Shown one piece after another: positions 1-9,236 of a stretch of DNA of 64,000 bases (positions are counted from its first letter, which is position 1; the number at the start of each line of letters is the position of its first letter). A program made the position numbers and the translations under genes. A model generated the notes under the pieces. The model saw only the letters and a program-made list of their open reading frames with translations. It was not told the origin of the DNA and did not search any database. Source of the DNA: JAVBPB01 sp031549965 (lineage in GTDB: Bacteria; Bacillota; Clostridia; Lachnospirales; Lachnospiraceae). The stretch covers positions 1-64,000 of the forward strand of contig JAVBPB010000002.1 in NCBI GenBank assembly GCA_031549965.1, in the 5' to 3' direction.

Positions 1-90
1 TTATGTTTTGTCAAGACTTTGCTTGCAAAGGCTTGTAAAAAACATGCTGATGGAGGGTAAGGCAAACAATTGGATATATATACACTCATA

Positions 91-148
91 TTCATTTGAA
101 AAATTTACACAACCTAAATCAAGGACTTTTTCAGTAGCCTCACTATAG
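91..148. repeat. partial copy of an AAGGACTTTTTCAG-containing repeat
   Basis: The stretch beginning TTCATTT-AAAAAT and ending in AAGGACTTTTTCAG followed by a TAGCCTCAC-like tail resembles 51651-51697, where the same blocks occur in the same order. The copy is partial and diverged. I see no supported gene in positions 1-312: a 73-codon reverse reading frame there lacks a credible ribosome binding site or recognisable domain. Confidence 0.35.
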
Positions 149-312
149 AATAGCACACTTTTTATGTAGAGCCAAAAGTTACATTGAAAATAAGATATTA
201 TCTTATCAATTGTTTCATACATAACATGGACAATTTTCTACAAGATCTATTGCATATTTCTATCTTTATATATATAATGTTAAATGATATAATTATATAA
301 AGAGAGGTATAT

Positions 313-1986
313 ATGAAACTAAAACTAAATGAAAAAGTAAAAGATATACTGGGTATCTTGTCAACCTTGATAATTATTTCCTTTCTTGGTCTTAACTTTT
401 ATTTTGGATCTATAGGAAGTGATAATCAAAAAACAGAAAATGAGCAGTCGGACATACTTTTGAAGATTAGAACAATTACAAAGGAACAAGAAAAAATTGA
501 CAAAGACTTATTAAAAGAACTTAATTCAAATGAATATACCTTTTTGCAGCCATTAGTTGTAGTAAACCCATACAATAATTCACCATTAACTGCACTGGCA
601 TTATTTACCAGCGAGGAACCATTAAAAATATCAATTCATATTTCGGGAAAAACAAAGCTTTCAGATGTGGATTTTGAATTTGACGGGTATAATAATCAGC
701 ATATAATACCTATTTATGGATTATACCCGGGAATAATTAATGAGGTTCAGCTAATTGCAGAAAATGAGAAAGGCGAAAAGTATACAAAAACAGTTGAAGT
801 AGAGACAGAAAATATGCCTGTTAATTTTGAAAAATATATTATACAAGCAGACTTGTCCTTACCTGATAAGTATCAAGAAGGATTTAATTATACCTATGAT
901 AATATTAAGGCAGCTTTTGATGTAAATGGAGATTTTAGATGGATACTAAATCAGCCAGACACAATCTCTTTATTGCCGGCACTGTACACAAACAATGAAA
1001 ACATAATTTTAGCATATGGCAGCTACTTTATGGGAGATACGGTATTTGTTGAGATAAACACATTGGGTAAAATTATGAAAACATATTATTCTCCTTATGG
1101 TGTACATCATGACATTACTAAAATTGACAATGGAAATTTATTAATTACTGGAAGCAATGGAGAAAGTATAGAAGATTTTATTTATGAAGTAGATATATCG
1201 ACAGGTAAAATTACGAATACTCTTGATTTTAAAACAATTTTACAGCGTACACGTTCTTATATAAAAGAATGGGATAATACAGACTGGCTTCATATGAATT
1301 CGATAAAATATCTTGATGGCAAAATATTAGTTTCAGGAAGGCACCAGTCAGCAGTTGTTCAGCTTTCATGGCCGGAAGGGAAAATAGACTTTATTTTATC
1401 AGATCCATCAGAATGGAATAAAAGCTATGATAAGTATTTAGTGTCGCCTGTTGGCAATGAATTTGAGTGGCAGTACGATCAACATGCAGCATCTTTTTTG
1501 CCAGACTATGATAATAATTCAGACACAGTAGACATACTTCTATTTGATAATGGAGATAACCGTTTTAGTTATAATAAAGAATTAATGAGGGCAATAAACA
1601 ATTTTGAAGTGGTTGAACCAGAATTATACACCAGATTGGTGCATTATAGAATTAATATGAAAACCAAGGAAGTCAAGCAAATCTGGGCGTTTGGAAAAGA
1701 GTTAGGAAAAACGTATTATGCTTCTGCCAGAGGAATGGCAACACTTATGGAGAATGGTAATATAATTGGATTATTTAACAGAAATTCCAAAGACTCTGTT
1801 TACTTAGAAGTATCCAAGCAAAAAGAAATCGTTTGGGAAGCCTGTATTTCAACAAATGGAGCAGCAAGCGAATATAACGAATATAGAACATCTCGTTTGC
1901 CAATTTACAATCAATCAGCCAATAATCTTTGCATTGGACAACCAGCTAAAGATTTCTTGGATGAAAATCATATTAAAGAAGATTAG
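313..1986 (+). CDS. arylsulfotransferase-family protein (ASST), membrane-anchored
   Basis: This 557-residue protein resembles arylsulfate sulfotransferases, which move sulfate from one phenol ester to another outside the membrane. Residues about 12-32 form one N-terminal membrane anchor; the rest is extracytoplasmic, with an N-terminal beta domain (about 75-170) and a propeller-like domain. Residues matching the family's active-site pattern are His265-His266, His327 in a DWLHMN context, Arg343 in SGR, and His391 in QYDQH. The start follows an AGAGAGGT ribosome binding site. It is the first of four closely packed genes, with a paralogue at 2843. The family assignment is fairly sure; the substrate is unknown. 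Confidence 0.8.
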   Translation: MKLKLNEKVKDILGILSTLIIISFLGLNFYFGSIGSDNQKTENEQSDILLKIRTITKEQEKIDKDLLKELNSNEYTFLQPLVVVNPYNNSPLTALALFTSEEPLKISIHISGKTKLSDVDFEFDGYNNQHIIPIYGLYPGIINEVQLIAENEKGEKYTKTVEVETENMPVNFEKYIIQADLSLPDKYQEGFNYTYDNIKAAFDVNGDFRWILNQPDTISLLPALYTNNENIILAYGSYFMGDTVFVEINTLGKIMKTYYSPYGVHHDITKIDNGNLLITGSNGESIEDFIYEVDISTGKITNTLDFKTILQRTRSYIKEWDNTDWLHMNSIKYLDGKILVSGRHQSAVVQLSWPEGKIDFILSDPSEWNKSYDKYLVSPVGNEFEWQYDQHAASFLPDYDNNSDTVDILLFDNGDNRFSYNKELMRAINNFEVVEPELYTRLVHYRINMKTKEVKQIWAFGKELGKTYYASARGMATLMENGNIIGLFNRNSKDSVYLEVSKQKEIVWEACISTNGAASEYNEYRTSRLPIYNQSANNLCIGQPAKDFLDENHIKED

Positions 1987-1996
1987 GAGGATTGTT

Positions 1997-2320
1997 ATGA
2001 TTATATGGTTATTGATTTTAACACTTGCACCGGGTATCTCAGCAATGGGCTACTTTTATCACATAACAGAACGAAAACATACTATTGGCGGAGTAATTAC
2101 AATAAGTATAATGTTTATTCTGGTTATTAATACCTTATCTTTAATTACAATATGGCTGCGGGGTCATGCCAGCCTAAATTGGTCACTTGATAGCAGTTCA
2201 TGTTTAACATCATTAACTTTTTGCGTAAAATACCTGCTAATATCAATCTTCTTTTCAGTTTTGCTGCCTTGGAGTTTTGCACTTTTAGGAAAAATAAAAT
2301 TACCTGTAAAGGAGAAATAA
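1997..2320 (+). CDS. small membrane protein, unknown function
   Basis: This 107-residue protein has three hydrophobic segments (about 1-20, 30-52 and 80-105) and no motif I recognise. A longer reading frame opens inside the preceding gene, but the ATG at 1997 is preceded by a perfect AGGAGG at 1985-1990, so I place the start there. It sits 10 bp after one arylsulfotransferase gene and 4 bp before a lipoprotein gene, so it is probably co-transcribed and may act with them in the membrane. Function not assigned. Confidence 0.6.
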   Translation: MIIWLLILTLAPGISAMGYFYHITERKHTIGGVITISIMFILVINTLSLITIWLRGHASLNWSLDSSSCLTSLTFCVKYLLISIFFSVLLPWSFALLGKIKLPVKEK

Positions 2321-2324
2321 AGAA

Positions 2325-2843
2325 ATGAAAAAGTTTATTCTGCTCTTACTATTAACAGTCATATTTACAGGCTGTAGCAAAAAAGAGGAAACAATAATTG
2401 ATAATTCAGAATATTGGAAGATGGAAATTAAAAATGCCTTGGTTTGTACAACTATGTCAGGAGTACAATCATCAGTACAATATGATGGAAACATTTTAGA
2501 AATCCCTTTGGAAGAAATGCCTGAACAGGGAAATTTATTTCTTTTAATGAATTTAAATATAGAAAAAGAAAAATCAGGAAGCTCAGTATTTTCTTGGAAG
2601 GATCTATGTATTATAGATGAGGAAGGAAATTCATATAAAAGGCATCCTAATGATTCTTTCTTAGAAATCATGAAATATAAACGGATAAAAGCTACAGACA
2701 TTACATTAGGTCAAAATGAAGGATATGTCTGCTTTGAGATACCAATAGAAAAGGCAAAGGGAAATTTATGGCTGAATTATAGTTCAGAAAATGATGAAAT
2801 AAAAGCAAAAATAAAAATAGAAAATAAAGGTGAAATAAAATAA
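2325..2843 (+). CDS. putative lipoprotein, DUF4352-like
   Basis: The 172-residue product begins with a type II signal peptide and the lipobox FTGC (Cys17), so it should be lipid-anchored on the outer face of the membrane. The mature part looks like a single beta-sandwich, with alternating strands, an acidic and lysine-rich composition and a central phrase reminiscent of DUF4352-type immunoglobulin-like lipoproteins (similarity judged by eye). It overlaps the start of the next arylsulfotransferase gene by one base, which indicates translational coupling. The role is unknown; a partner of the flanking sulfotransferases is possible from context only. Confidence 0.6.
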   Translation: MKKFILLLLLTVIFTGCSKKEETIIDNSEYWKMEIKNALVCTTMSGVQSSVQYDGNILEIPLEEMPEQGNLFLLMNLNIEKEKSGSSVFSWKDLCIIDEEGNSYKRHPNDSFLEIMKYKRIKATDITLGQNEGYVCFEIPIEKAKGNLWLNYSSENDEIKAKIKIENKGEIK

Positions 2844-4957
2844 TGAAAAATAATAAGAGAATAAAAATTATTGTAATTATAATTAGCTCTATACTATTAG
2901 TTTTTCTGGGAGTTTTTGTTTTTGGTAAAATCTGGGCTATACCCACAAAAAAAAGTTTAGATAAGCAGAATGAGGTTGTTCAATATAATTTATTAGAGGA
3001 GCAGTTTAAAATTGAGCAGGAAATTTTAAAAGATTATGAAGCCGTAGATTATACCTTACAAAAACCATACATTATTATTGATCCATATGGTATGAACCCT
3101 CTGTCTGCATTAGTAATTTTTGAAGCATCAAAACCTTGTAATATACAAATCACCGTTACAGGTGATGATATATACTCTGCATACACCTATACAAAGGAAA
3201 ATATAAAGAACCATGCAGAAATTCCTATAATTGGACTATATCCGGGACGGGAAAACAAAATTCAGGTAATGTCAGCATATGAAGATGGAACTAATGAAAC
3301 CATGGAATGGCATATTGCAACAGAACCCCTTCCAAGTGATTTTCAAACATATACATTAAAAACTTCTAAACCTGAAAAAATGGAAGCGGGTATTACTTTA
3401 ATGACAGCATGTTTTGAACATTCATATAGTGCATTGGTAGACTGTAACGGACAGGTACGTGGATATTTATCCGATACCCGTATGGCACATGGCACATCAA
3501 TGATACTTCTTGAAAATGGAAATATGCTTTCAACAGGAAATGAATATAAACAAATTCCTTATAACATGACATCTTTAATAGAATATAACTGGCTTGGCAA
3601 GGTATTTAAGGAATATGAAATACCAAATGCTGTTCATCACAGTATAAAGGAACTGCCAAACGGTGACATTTTGGCTGTTTCTAATAATCCTGATATGTTT
3701 CAAACCGGAACACGTGAAGATGTGGCAATAGTAATAGACAGACAAAGTGGAAATGTAGTGAAGGAATATAATTTTAGAGAAATAATTGACGAAACACGGG
3801 AACCATTTCATCATTTTCATCCTCCAATCTTAAATGCTCCAAATATTGACTGGATGCACATGAATGCAGCTATTAATGATGAAGCAAATAATGCTTTTAT
3901 AGTTTCTTCTCCCACTCAAAGTATGGTTATAAGTATTGATAAAGATACCTCAAACATCAACTGGATTTTAGGACCTCATGAGGGATATGAGGGCAGTTCA
4001 AAATATCTTGCACAATATTTATTAACACCTGTAGGAGATAATTTTGAATGGCAGTGGTGTCAGCATGATCCTATGATTCTCCCTGATTTTGATAACAACC
4101 TAGATACAATTGATATATTATTAATGGATAATGGACAAAGTAAAAGCTTTACTAAAGAAGGAAGTGTACTGCCGGAAAATAATTATTCCAGAGGAGTCCA
4201 CTTTAGAATTGACCAAAAGAACAAAACAGTCAGCCAGATATGGCAATATGGAAAAGAAAGAGGTTTTGAAAGTTACGCAACATTCTTAGGTGATGCAGAT
4301 TATATGTCTGTTACTGGAAACCGTTTGCTGGTATTTGGCGGACAGCTTAGAAATAACGGCACTCCGGTAGACGATATAGTAAGCGGAGTAGTTGGACAGA
4401 CCGTAACCCATTCACAAATCATAGAGGTTACTGAGGATGGAGAGGTAGTGTTTGAAGTATCAGTAAGTGAGGGTAAAAATGACAATTCTGCCGAAACCTA
4501 CCAAGCTGAACGTATGGACTTTTATCAGGAAAAAAGCTTTGATTATTCTTTAGGTGAAATACATGGAGAAAGCTTGGGTAAAAGCTATCTTAATAATCAA
4601 ACAAATGAAGTAAAGCCTCCTGCATTTTATATTGGCAAACTTTCAGTTATATTTAATGATATTCATAGAGAAGAAAACCGTTTAATTATAGATGGTACAC
4701 AGCTTTATAAAAACAAAGCTTATATGATAGGAAAAGCTTATATTATATTAAGAGGTAAGAATGGAGAAACATATACCTATGGTGCTAATAGCGGACTAAA
4801 TGGTAGATTTTTCGCCAGTATTGATTTAAGTGAGCTTTCAAAGGATGAATATTCTATTGCCATATTAGGAGGTATAGTTATTGAGGGTAATGATGCACTA
4901 AGCGGAAAAAGAGCTAAAGGTCAGTGCAGGACAGAATGGAAAGTATTGGTGGAGTAA
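2843..4957 (+). CDS. arylsulfotransferase-family protein, second copy with extra C-terminal domain
   Basis: The 704-residue protein is a paralogue of the gene at 313: one N-terminal anchor (about 8-30), the same N-terminal beta domain and the same propeller. His265-His266, His339 in DWMHMN and His408 in WCQH are kept. The position equivalent to Arg343 of the first copy is Pro in an SSPTQS context, so one candidate catalytic residue is missing. It carries about 100 extra C-terminal residues (about 590-704) with beta-strand character, absent from the first copy. The start overlaps the lipoprotein stop by one base. It could be a sulfotransferase of altered activity or a non-catalytic propeller protein. 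Confidence 0.75.
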   Translation: MKNNKRIKIIVIIISSILLVFLGVFVFGKIWAIPTKKSLDKQNEVVQYNLLEEQFKIEQEILKDYEAVDYTLQKPYIIIDPYGMNPLSALVIFEASKPCNIQITVTGDDIYSAYTYTKENIKNHAEIPIIGLYPGRENKIQVMSAYEDGTNETMEWHIATEPLPSDFQTYTLKTSKPEKMEAGITLMTACFEHSYSALVDCNGQVRGYLSDTRMAHGTSMILLENGNMLSTGNEYKQIPYNMTSLIEYNWLGKVFKEYEIPNAVHHSIKELPNGDILAVSNNPDMFQTGTREDVAIVIDRQSGNVVKEYNFREIIDETREPFHHFHPPILNAPNIDWMHMNAAINDEANNAFIVSSPTQSMVISIDKDTSNINWILGPHEGYEGSSKYLAQYLLTPVGDNFEWQWCQHDPMILPDFDNNLDTIDILLMDNGQSKSFTKEGSVLPENNYSRGVHFRIDQKNKTVSQIWQYGKERGFESYATFLGDADYMSVTGNRLLVFGGQLRNNGTPVDDIVSGVVGQTVTHSQIIEVTEDGEVVFEVSVSEGKNDNSAETYQAERMDFYQEKSFDYSLGEIHGESLGKSYLNNQTNEVKPPAFYIGKLSVIFNDIHREENRLIIDGTQLYKNKAYMIGKAYIILRGKNGETYTYGANSGLNGRFFASIDLSELSKDEYSIAILGGIVIEGNDALSGKRAKGQCRTEWKVLVE

Positions 4958-5019
4958 TATAATAATTTAAAATGTTTATGAATGAAGTAAAAAAATATAT
5001 AAAAAACAGAGGGAATAAA

Positions 5020-6072
5020 ATGGAAAATAAAGAACAGACCCACAAACGACGCATTCGATATAAAGGAACCCATCCAAAAAACTTCAAAGAAAAATACAAA
5101 GAACACCAACCAGAAAAATATGTAGACACAATAGAAAAAGTAATAAAAAAAGGAAGTACCCCTGCCGGAATGCACATTTCAATATTAGTAAAAGAAATAT
5201 TGGAATTTTTACAAATAAAACCGGGACAAACAGGATTAGATGCAACACTTGGATATGGCGGTCATACCTTAGAAATGCTAAAATGCTTAGATAATAAGGG
5301 GCATATATGTGCCCTTGACATAGACCCCATAGAATCAGCTAAAACTCAAAAAAGGTTGGAAAGTCTAGGCTATGGTTCAGACATATTAACAATAAAACAA
5401 TTAAACTTTGCAAATATAGATCAGGTATCTAAGGAAATGGGACTATTTGATTTTGTACTAGCAGATTTAGGCGTATCTTCAATGCAAATAGACAACCCTG
5501 AAAGAGGATTTTCGTATAAACATGAAGGACCTCTCGACCTGCGTCTAAACCCAGAAAAAGGCATATCTGCGACAGAACGTTTAAAAAACATTACACAAGA
5601 AGAACTTCATGGTATGCTTATAGAAAATTCAGATGAGCCATATGCAAAAGAAATTTCCCGTGCCATAATTTCAGAAATAAAAAAAGGAAGAGAAATTAAT
5701 ACAACCACCACATTACAGCAGACAATAGAAAAATCACTTGAATTTATACCATCAGATAAACGAAAAGAAATAATAAAAAAATCATGTCAAAGAACCTTTC
5801 AGGCATTAAGAATAGATGTTAATAACGAATTTGAAGTATTAGAGGAATTTTTAGAAAAGCTTCCATATATTCTAAAAGAAGGGGGACGTGCTGCCATATT
5901 AACATTCCATTCCGGAGAAGACCGCCTTGTAAAAAAATCATTTAAGAATTTACAAAGAGAAGGAGTCTACACCGAAATCTCAAAAGATGTTATCAGACCT
6001 TCCTTAGAAGAATGCAATATAAACAGCCGAGCCAAATCAACAAAGATGAGATGGGCAGTAAAAAGCCACTAA
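5020..6072 (+). CDS. rsmH: 16S rRNA (cytosine1402-N4)-methyltransferase RsmH-like
   Basis: RsmH methylates N4 of C1402 in 16S rRNA using S-adenosylmethionine. Seen here are the SAM loop LDATLGYGGH, the DLGVSSMQID block with RGFSYKHEGPLDLR, and the late motif LTFHSGEDR, which in most members reads HSLEDR. The N-terminus carries about 45 extra basic residues rich in Lys and Arg before the usual TPAGMHISILVKEI. I chose the ATG at 5020 because AGAGGG lies 5-10 bases upstream; an in-frame ATG at 4972 has no such site. The gene is not in a division/cell-wall cluster as rsmH usually is, so it may be a second RsmH-type enzyme. Confidence 0.85.
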   Translation: MENKEQTHKRRIRYKGTHPKNFKEKYKEHQPEKYVDTIEKVIKKGSTPAGMHISILVKEILEFLQIKPGQTGLDATLGYGGHTLEMLKCLDNKGHICALDIDPIESAKTQKRLESLGYGSDILTIKQLNFANIDQVSKEMGLFDFVLADLGVSSMQIDNPERGFSYKHEGPLDLRLNPEKGISATERLKNITQEELHGMLIENSDEPYAKEISRAIISEIKKGREINTTTTLQQTIEKSLEFIPSDKRKEIIKKSCQRTFQALRIDVNNEFEVLEEFLEKLPYILKEGGRAAILTFHSGEDRLVKKSFKNLQREGVYTEISKDVIRPSLEECNINSRAKSTKMRWAVKSH

Positions 6073-6113
6073 AAGTCCCATTTCATTATTTACGGACTTC
6101 AACAATATAAATC

Positions 6114-6157
6114 AATTTTTTAGATGAATATTCAGACAAATATTCATCTAAAAAATT
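6114..6157. terminator. bidirectional terminator between convergent genes
   Basis: A perfect 19-base inverted repeat (6114-6132 with 6139-6157) encloses a 6-base loop; the arms begin with AATTTTTTAG and end in CTAAAAAATT, so each strand yields a hairpin ending in U residues. It lies between the stops of the methyltransferase and the convergent TetR gene. Confidence 0.85.
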
Positions 6158-6184
6158 CAACCACTAATGAAAACTAATCCCTCA

Positions 6185-6745
6185 CTATTTTAGAGTCTTA
6201 TTATATAAAATATCATACATCTGCGAAACGTACACCTTCATTGTTTCCCTATCAACAGGAAAATTCCCCCGAAGCAGCCAAATTAACAAATTAGTAAGTC
6301 CTCCTGCAAAAAACGGAGCCAGTACATCTGCCGGAACATGATTATTATTTTTTTCAGAAATAATTTTAACAAGATTTTTAACCAGTAAATCATTTAACAT
6401 ATAAGTTAACTCAGAACTTCCCTCATCCATAATTAAATTCTTATAGATCTTAGGATTATCATAAATATGTTCAATAAGCTTATTAAATAATGTCTGTTCC
6501 CCATCCTGCTCCGCTTCTTTATGAAGCTTTTCCTTTACCTCATTTAAGCAAAATCTAAGTAAGGAATATTTATCTTCAAAATGTGAATAAAAAGTCGCAC
6601 GGCTTACAAATGCCTGTTCACAAAGGTCATTAACAGTAATTTTTTCAAAGGTTTCTTTTTTAAGAGCCTCTAACAAAGCGTTTTGTAAATTTCTGTAAGT
6701 CTTAGTGACTCTTAAGTCTTGTTTTACTTCATTGTTTTCAGACAT
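6185..6745 (-). CDS. TetR/AcrR family transcriptional regulator
   Basis: The 186-residue protein has a TetR-type helix-turn-helix at about residues 15-60 (pattern KITVNDLCEQAFVSRATFY followed by HFEDK) and a helical C-terminal ligand domain. I set the start at the ATG complementary to 6743-6745 because AGGAGAAG lies just upstream; a longer frame reaches 6847 without such a site. It is divergent from the YhgE/Pip gene at 6904, the usual arrangement when the repressor controls its neighbour. The inducing ligand is unknown. Confidence 0.85.
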   Translation of the reverse strand: MSENNEVKQDLRVTKTYRNLQNALLEALKKETFEKITVNDLCEQAFVSRATFYSHFEDKYSLLRFCLNEVKEKLHKEAEQDGEQTLFNKLIEHIYDNPKIYKNLIMDEGSSELTYMLNDLLVKNLVKIISEKNNNHVPADVLAPFFAGGLTNLLIWLLRGNFPVDRETMKVYVSQMYDILYNKTLK

Positions 6746-6852
6746 ATTAGCTTCTCCTGTAAGATAATTAACAGATATAAAGATCTGTAAGTTGATTTTT
6801 ATATTCTGACGCAATATTATTATATCAAAGTTAAAAATAATAATCAAATAAA

Positions 6853-6875
6853 AACCGAGTGTACTTACCCACCGG
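6853..6875. promoter_or_regulatory. candidate TetR operator between divergent genes
   Basis: ACCGAGTG (6853-6860) and CCACCGGT (6868-6875) form an imperfect dyad, GC-rich against an AT-rich background, between the TetR gene and the YhgE/Pip gene. This is the expected place for the repressor's operator, but the dyad is imperfect and the call is inferred from position. Confidence 0.4.
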
Positions 6876-6903
6876 TTAAAACTTGATAAAAGGAGAGGTT
6901 TTT

Positions 6904-8970
6904 ATGTCAGAAAAAAAACTAAACAAAAAGAAAATAATGGCTATAATTGTAATTATTGGCGTTATTATCATCCCGTTACTTTACAGTTACTTTTATTTAG
7001 GAGCTTTTTGGGATCCTTATTCAAAGCTTACTGATATGCCGGTGGCAATAGTAAACAACGACAATGGAGCAATAATTAACGGTGAAGAAAGAAATCTGGG
7101 AAAAGAAATGTGTGATTTTCTAAAAAGTGATAGTTCTCTTAAATACTTTTTTATTAATGAGAATGATGCAATAAAAGGAACAGAAGGCAATCTATACTAT
7201 GCATCCATTATAATACCATCAGACTTTTCAACAAATATTGCCAGTGTAAGCACTACAGAGAAAAAAACAGCCCAAATAATATTTAGTCCAAACGAAAAAC
7301 GTAATTACCTTGCATCCCAAATACTTGGTAAAGCTATTACCCAAATTGAAGAGGAAATGAGAGGTAAAATTGCCTCAGAAGTAACAACTGAGCTAAGAGC
7401 TAAGCTTATAGAAATTCCAGAACAACTAAATAAGTTATCTGACGGGCTTGTGGAACTTTATAATGGAAGCGAAAAGCTTAAAGACGGAACAATTGAAGTG
7501 AAAGAGGGAGCTTTTAAACTTTCTAATGGAACAGATACTTTTGTTAATCAATTAGAAAAATATAAAGATGGAATAACCTCAGCAAAAAATGGTTCAAAAG
7601 ATTTATACGCAGGAGTTAATAAATTAGATGTAGGAATAACCACATTACTAAAAGGAGCCGAACAGCTTGAAGAATCAACATCTAATATTAATCAGCTAAG
7701 CACAAGCACCAAAAAATTAGCAGAGGGCATGGAACAATATAACAAAAGTATAAATGCATATACAGACGGTGTAAATACCTTAATTAATAACATTAACGAA
7801 ACAAGTGCTTTTATAAAGGGATACGTTATTGCTCATCCAGAGCTTATTCAAGACCCACAATTTGCAGGCTTTATAGCAAACTTAAGTAATCCTGAAAATG
7901 CAAACAATATAGCAGCACTTACAGTAGCAACCGAGGATATTAAAATAGCATCTTCCCAAATAAATCAGGGAATATCACAACTATCAAATGCAACCGAAAA
8001 GCTTCCTAAATTAAAAGATGGAATAACTTCCCTAAAAAATGGTCTTAAAAATGCAGAAAGCGGAAGCAAAAAAATAATAGCCGGTTCAGAAACTCTAAAA
8101 GCAGGTATGGTAACACTTTCTGATGCCACAGAAAAAATAAGTGATGCTGCAAATCAAATTGCAAATGGTGCAGGAGAACTTTACAGTGGAGCAGATAAAC
8201 TTTCAAAAGGTGCCAATGATTTAAACAATGGAATAGAAACTGCAAAAACCAGTGTAAATACATCAATAACTGATGCTGACAATCAAACAAAATCTTTAAA
8301 TGGATTAAATGATTACATGTTAGCACCGGTCACAATTGAAACAAAGGTAATAGAAGCTGTGCCAAATTATGGTACTGCATTTGCCCCATACTTTTTATGC
8401 CTTTCACTATGGATAGGCGGACTAATGATTTTCTTTGGAATCTACCTTGATACAGACGAAAAATTCACTATGCTATCACGTAGTTCAAACAAAAAACTAC
8501 TACGCACATTTGCTTATTTATTAATAGGACTGCTGCAAGCGGTTGTACTAAACCTTATTGTAATGTGGGGACTAGGATTAAAAGTTGAACACCCTATACT
8601 GTTTTTTATATCTTCATGCTTAGTTTCACTAGTATTTATCTCCATCATTCAATTTTTGCTTGTATGCTTAAAAGATATAGGAAAATTCCTTGCAATAGTT
8701 CTTCTGATACTACAGCTTACATCATGCGGAGGAACATTCCCAATGGAGACAGTACCTAAGTTTTTCGATTACTTATATCCTTTTATGCCTATGACATACG
8801 CTATTTCATTATTTAAAGAAAGCATTAGCAGCGTAGATGCCATGCAAGTAATGCCAAATATCATGGTATTATCTTCAATTGTAATTGCATTTGTAGGACT
8901 TACCATTTTATTTACTCGCACAAAAGCAAAAATTAATAAGGTTTTGAATACCCGAGTGCAGACAGTATAA
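6904..8970 (+). CDS. YhgE/Pip-type membrane protein (ABC-2-like exporter)
   Basis: The 688-residue protein has the YhgE/Pip layout: a first membrane helix (about 10-30), an outside domain starting with VAIVNNDNGA, a long central part made of repeated short helices with the phrase L-x-x-G-x-x-x-L (about 180-460), and five or six C-terminal membrane helices (about 490-680) of ABC-2 permease type. Family members include the phage-infection protein Pip and components linked to type VII secretion or export. The ATG at 6904 follows AGGAGAGG; an upstream in-frame TTG lacks a site. The neighbouring TetR gene probably regulates it. Confidence 0.8.
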   Translation: MSEKKLNKKKIMAIIVIIGVIIIPLLYSYFYLGAFWDPYSKLTDMPVAIVNNDNGAIINGEERNLGKEMCDFLKSDSSLKYFFINENDAIKGTEGNLYYASIIIPSDFSTNIASVSTTEKKTAQIIFSPNEKRNYLASQILGKAITQIEEEMRGKIASEVTTELRAKLIEIPEQLNKLSDGLVELYNGSEKLKDGTIEVKEGAFKLSNGTDTFVNQLEKYKDGITSAKNGSKDLYAGVNKLDVGITTLLKGAEQLEESTSNINQLSTSTKKLAEGMEQYNKSINAYTDGVNTLINNINETSAFIKGYVIAHPELIQDPQFAGFIANLSNPENANNIAALTVATEDIKIASSQINQGISQLSNATEKLPKLKDGITSLKNGLKNAESGSKKIIAGSETLKAGMVTLSDATEKISDAANQIANGAGELYSGADKLSKGANDLNNGIETAKTSVNTSITDADNQTKSLNGLNDYMLAPVTIETKVIEAVPNYGTAFAPYFLCLSLWIGGLMIFFGIYLDTDEKFTMLSRSSNKKLLRTFAYLLIGLLQAVVLNLIVMWGLGLKVEHPILFFISSCLVSLVFISIIQFLLVCLKDIGKFLAIVLLILQLTSCGGTFPMETVPKFFDYLYPFMPMTYAISLFKESISSVDAMQVMPNIMVLSSIVIAFVGLTILFTRTKAKINKVLNTRVQTV

Positions 8971-8976
8971 TATTTT

Positions 8977-9002
8977 AGGACAGCCGAAAGGCTGTCCTTT
9001 AA
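8977..9002 (+). terminator. intrinsic terminator after the YhgE/Pip gene
   Basis: AGGACAGCC, a GAAA tetraloop and GGCTGTCCT form a perfect 9-base stem followed by a short T run, starting six bases after the stop codon. Confidence 0.85.
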
Positions 9003-9180
9003 GATTCACATAAATAATGCTTACAGCATATTTGAAAGATAATAATGTGTGAACCATTTATGGAAATATATTGTTTATTTATTTGTGTTATGATAAAATA
9101 TTAAGAAAAAGTCATTTTAAAATAATTAAAAATAAGGTAGATTTTTGGGTAAATATTTTAAAGGTTTAACTAAGCCTGCC

Positions 9181-9207
9181 AGTGATATCAAGATATTTGA
9201 TATCACT
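9181..9207. promoter_or_regulatory. 11-bp inverted repeat upstream of the AgrA-like gene
   Basis: AGTGATATCAA (9181-9191) and TTGATATCACT (9197-9207) are perfect arms around a 5-base spacer, 30 bases before the response regulator start. It may be an operator or a 5'-leader hairpin. The remainder of 9003-9236 is AT-rich with no gene seen. Confidence 0.45.
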
Positions 9208-9236
9208 ATAATTTTTATTGATATTGGAGGGTATTA

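Noticed and set aside
1..222. Reverse-strand 73-codon frame at the left edge
   Set aside because: No ribosome site or recognisable domain, and it overlaps a repeat-like stretch; judged not to be a gene.
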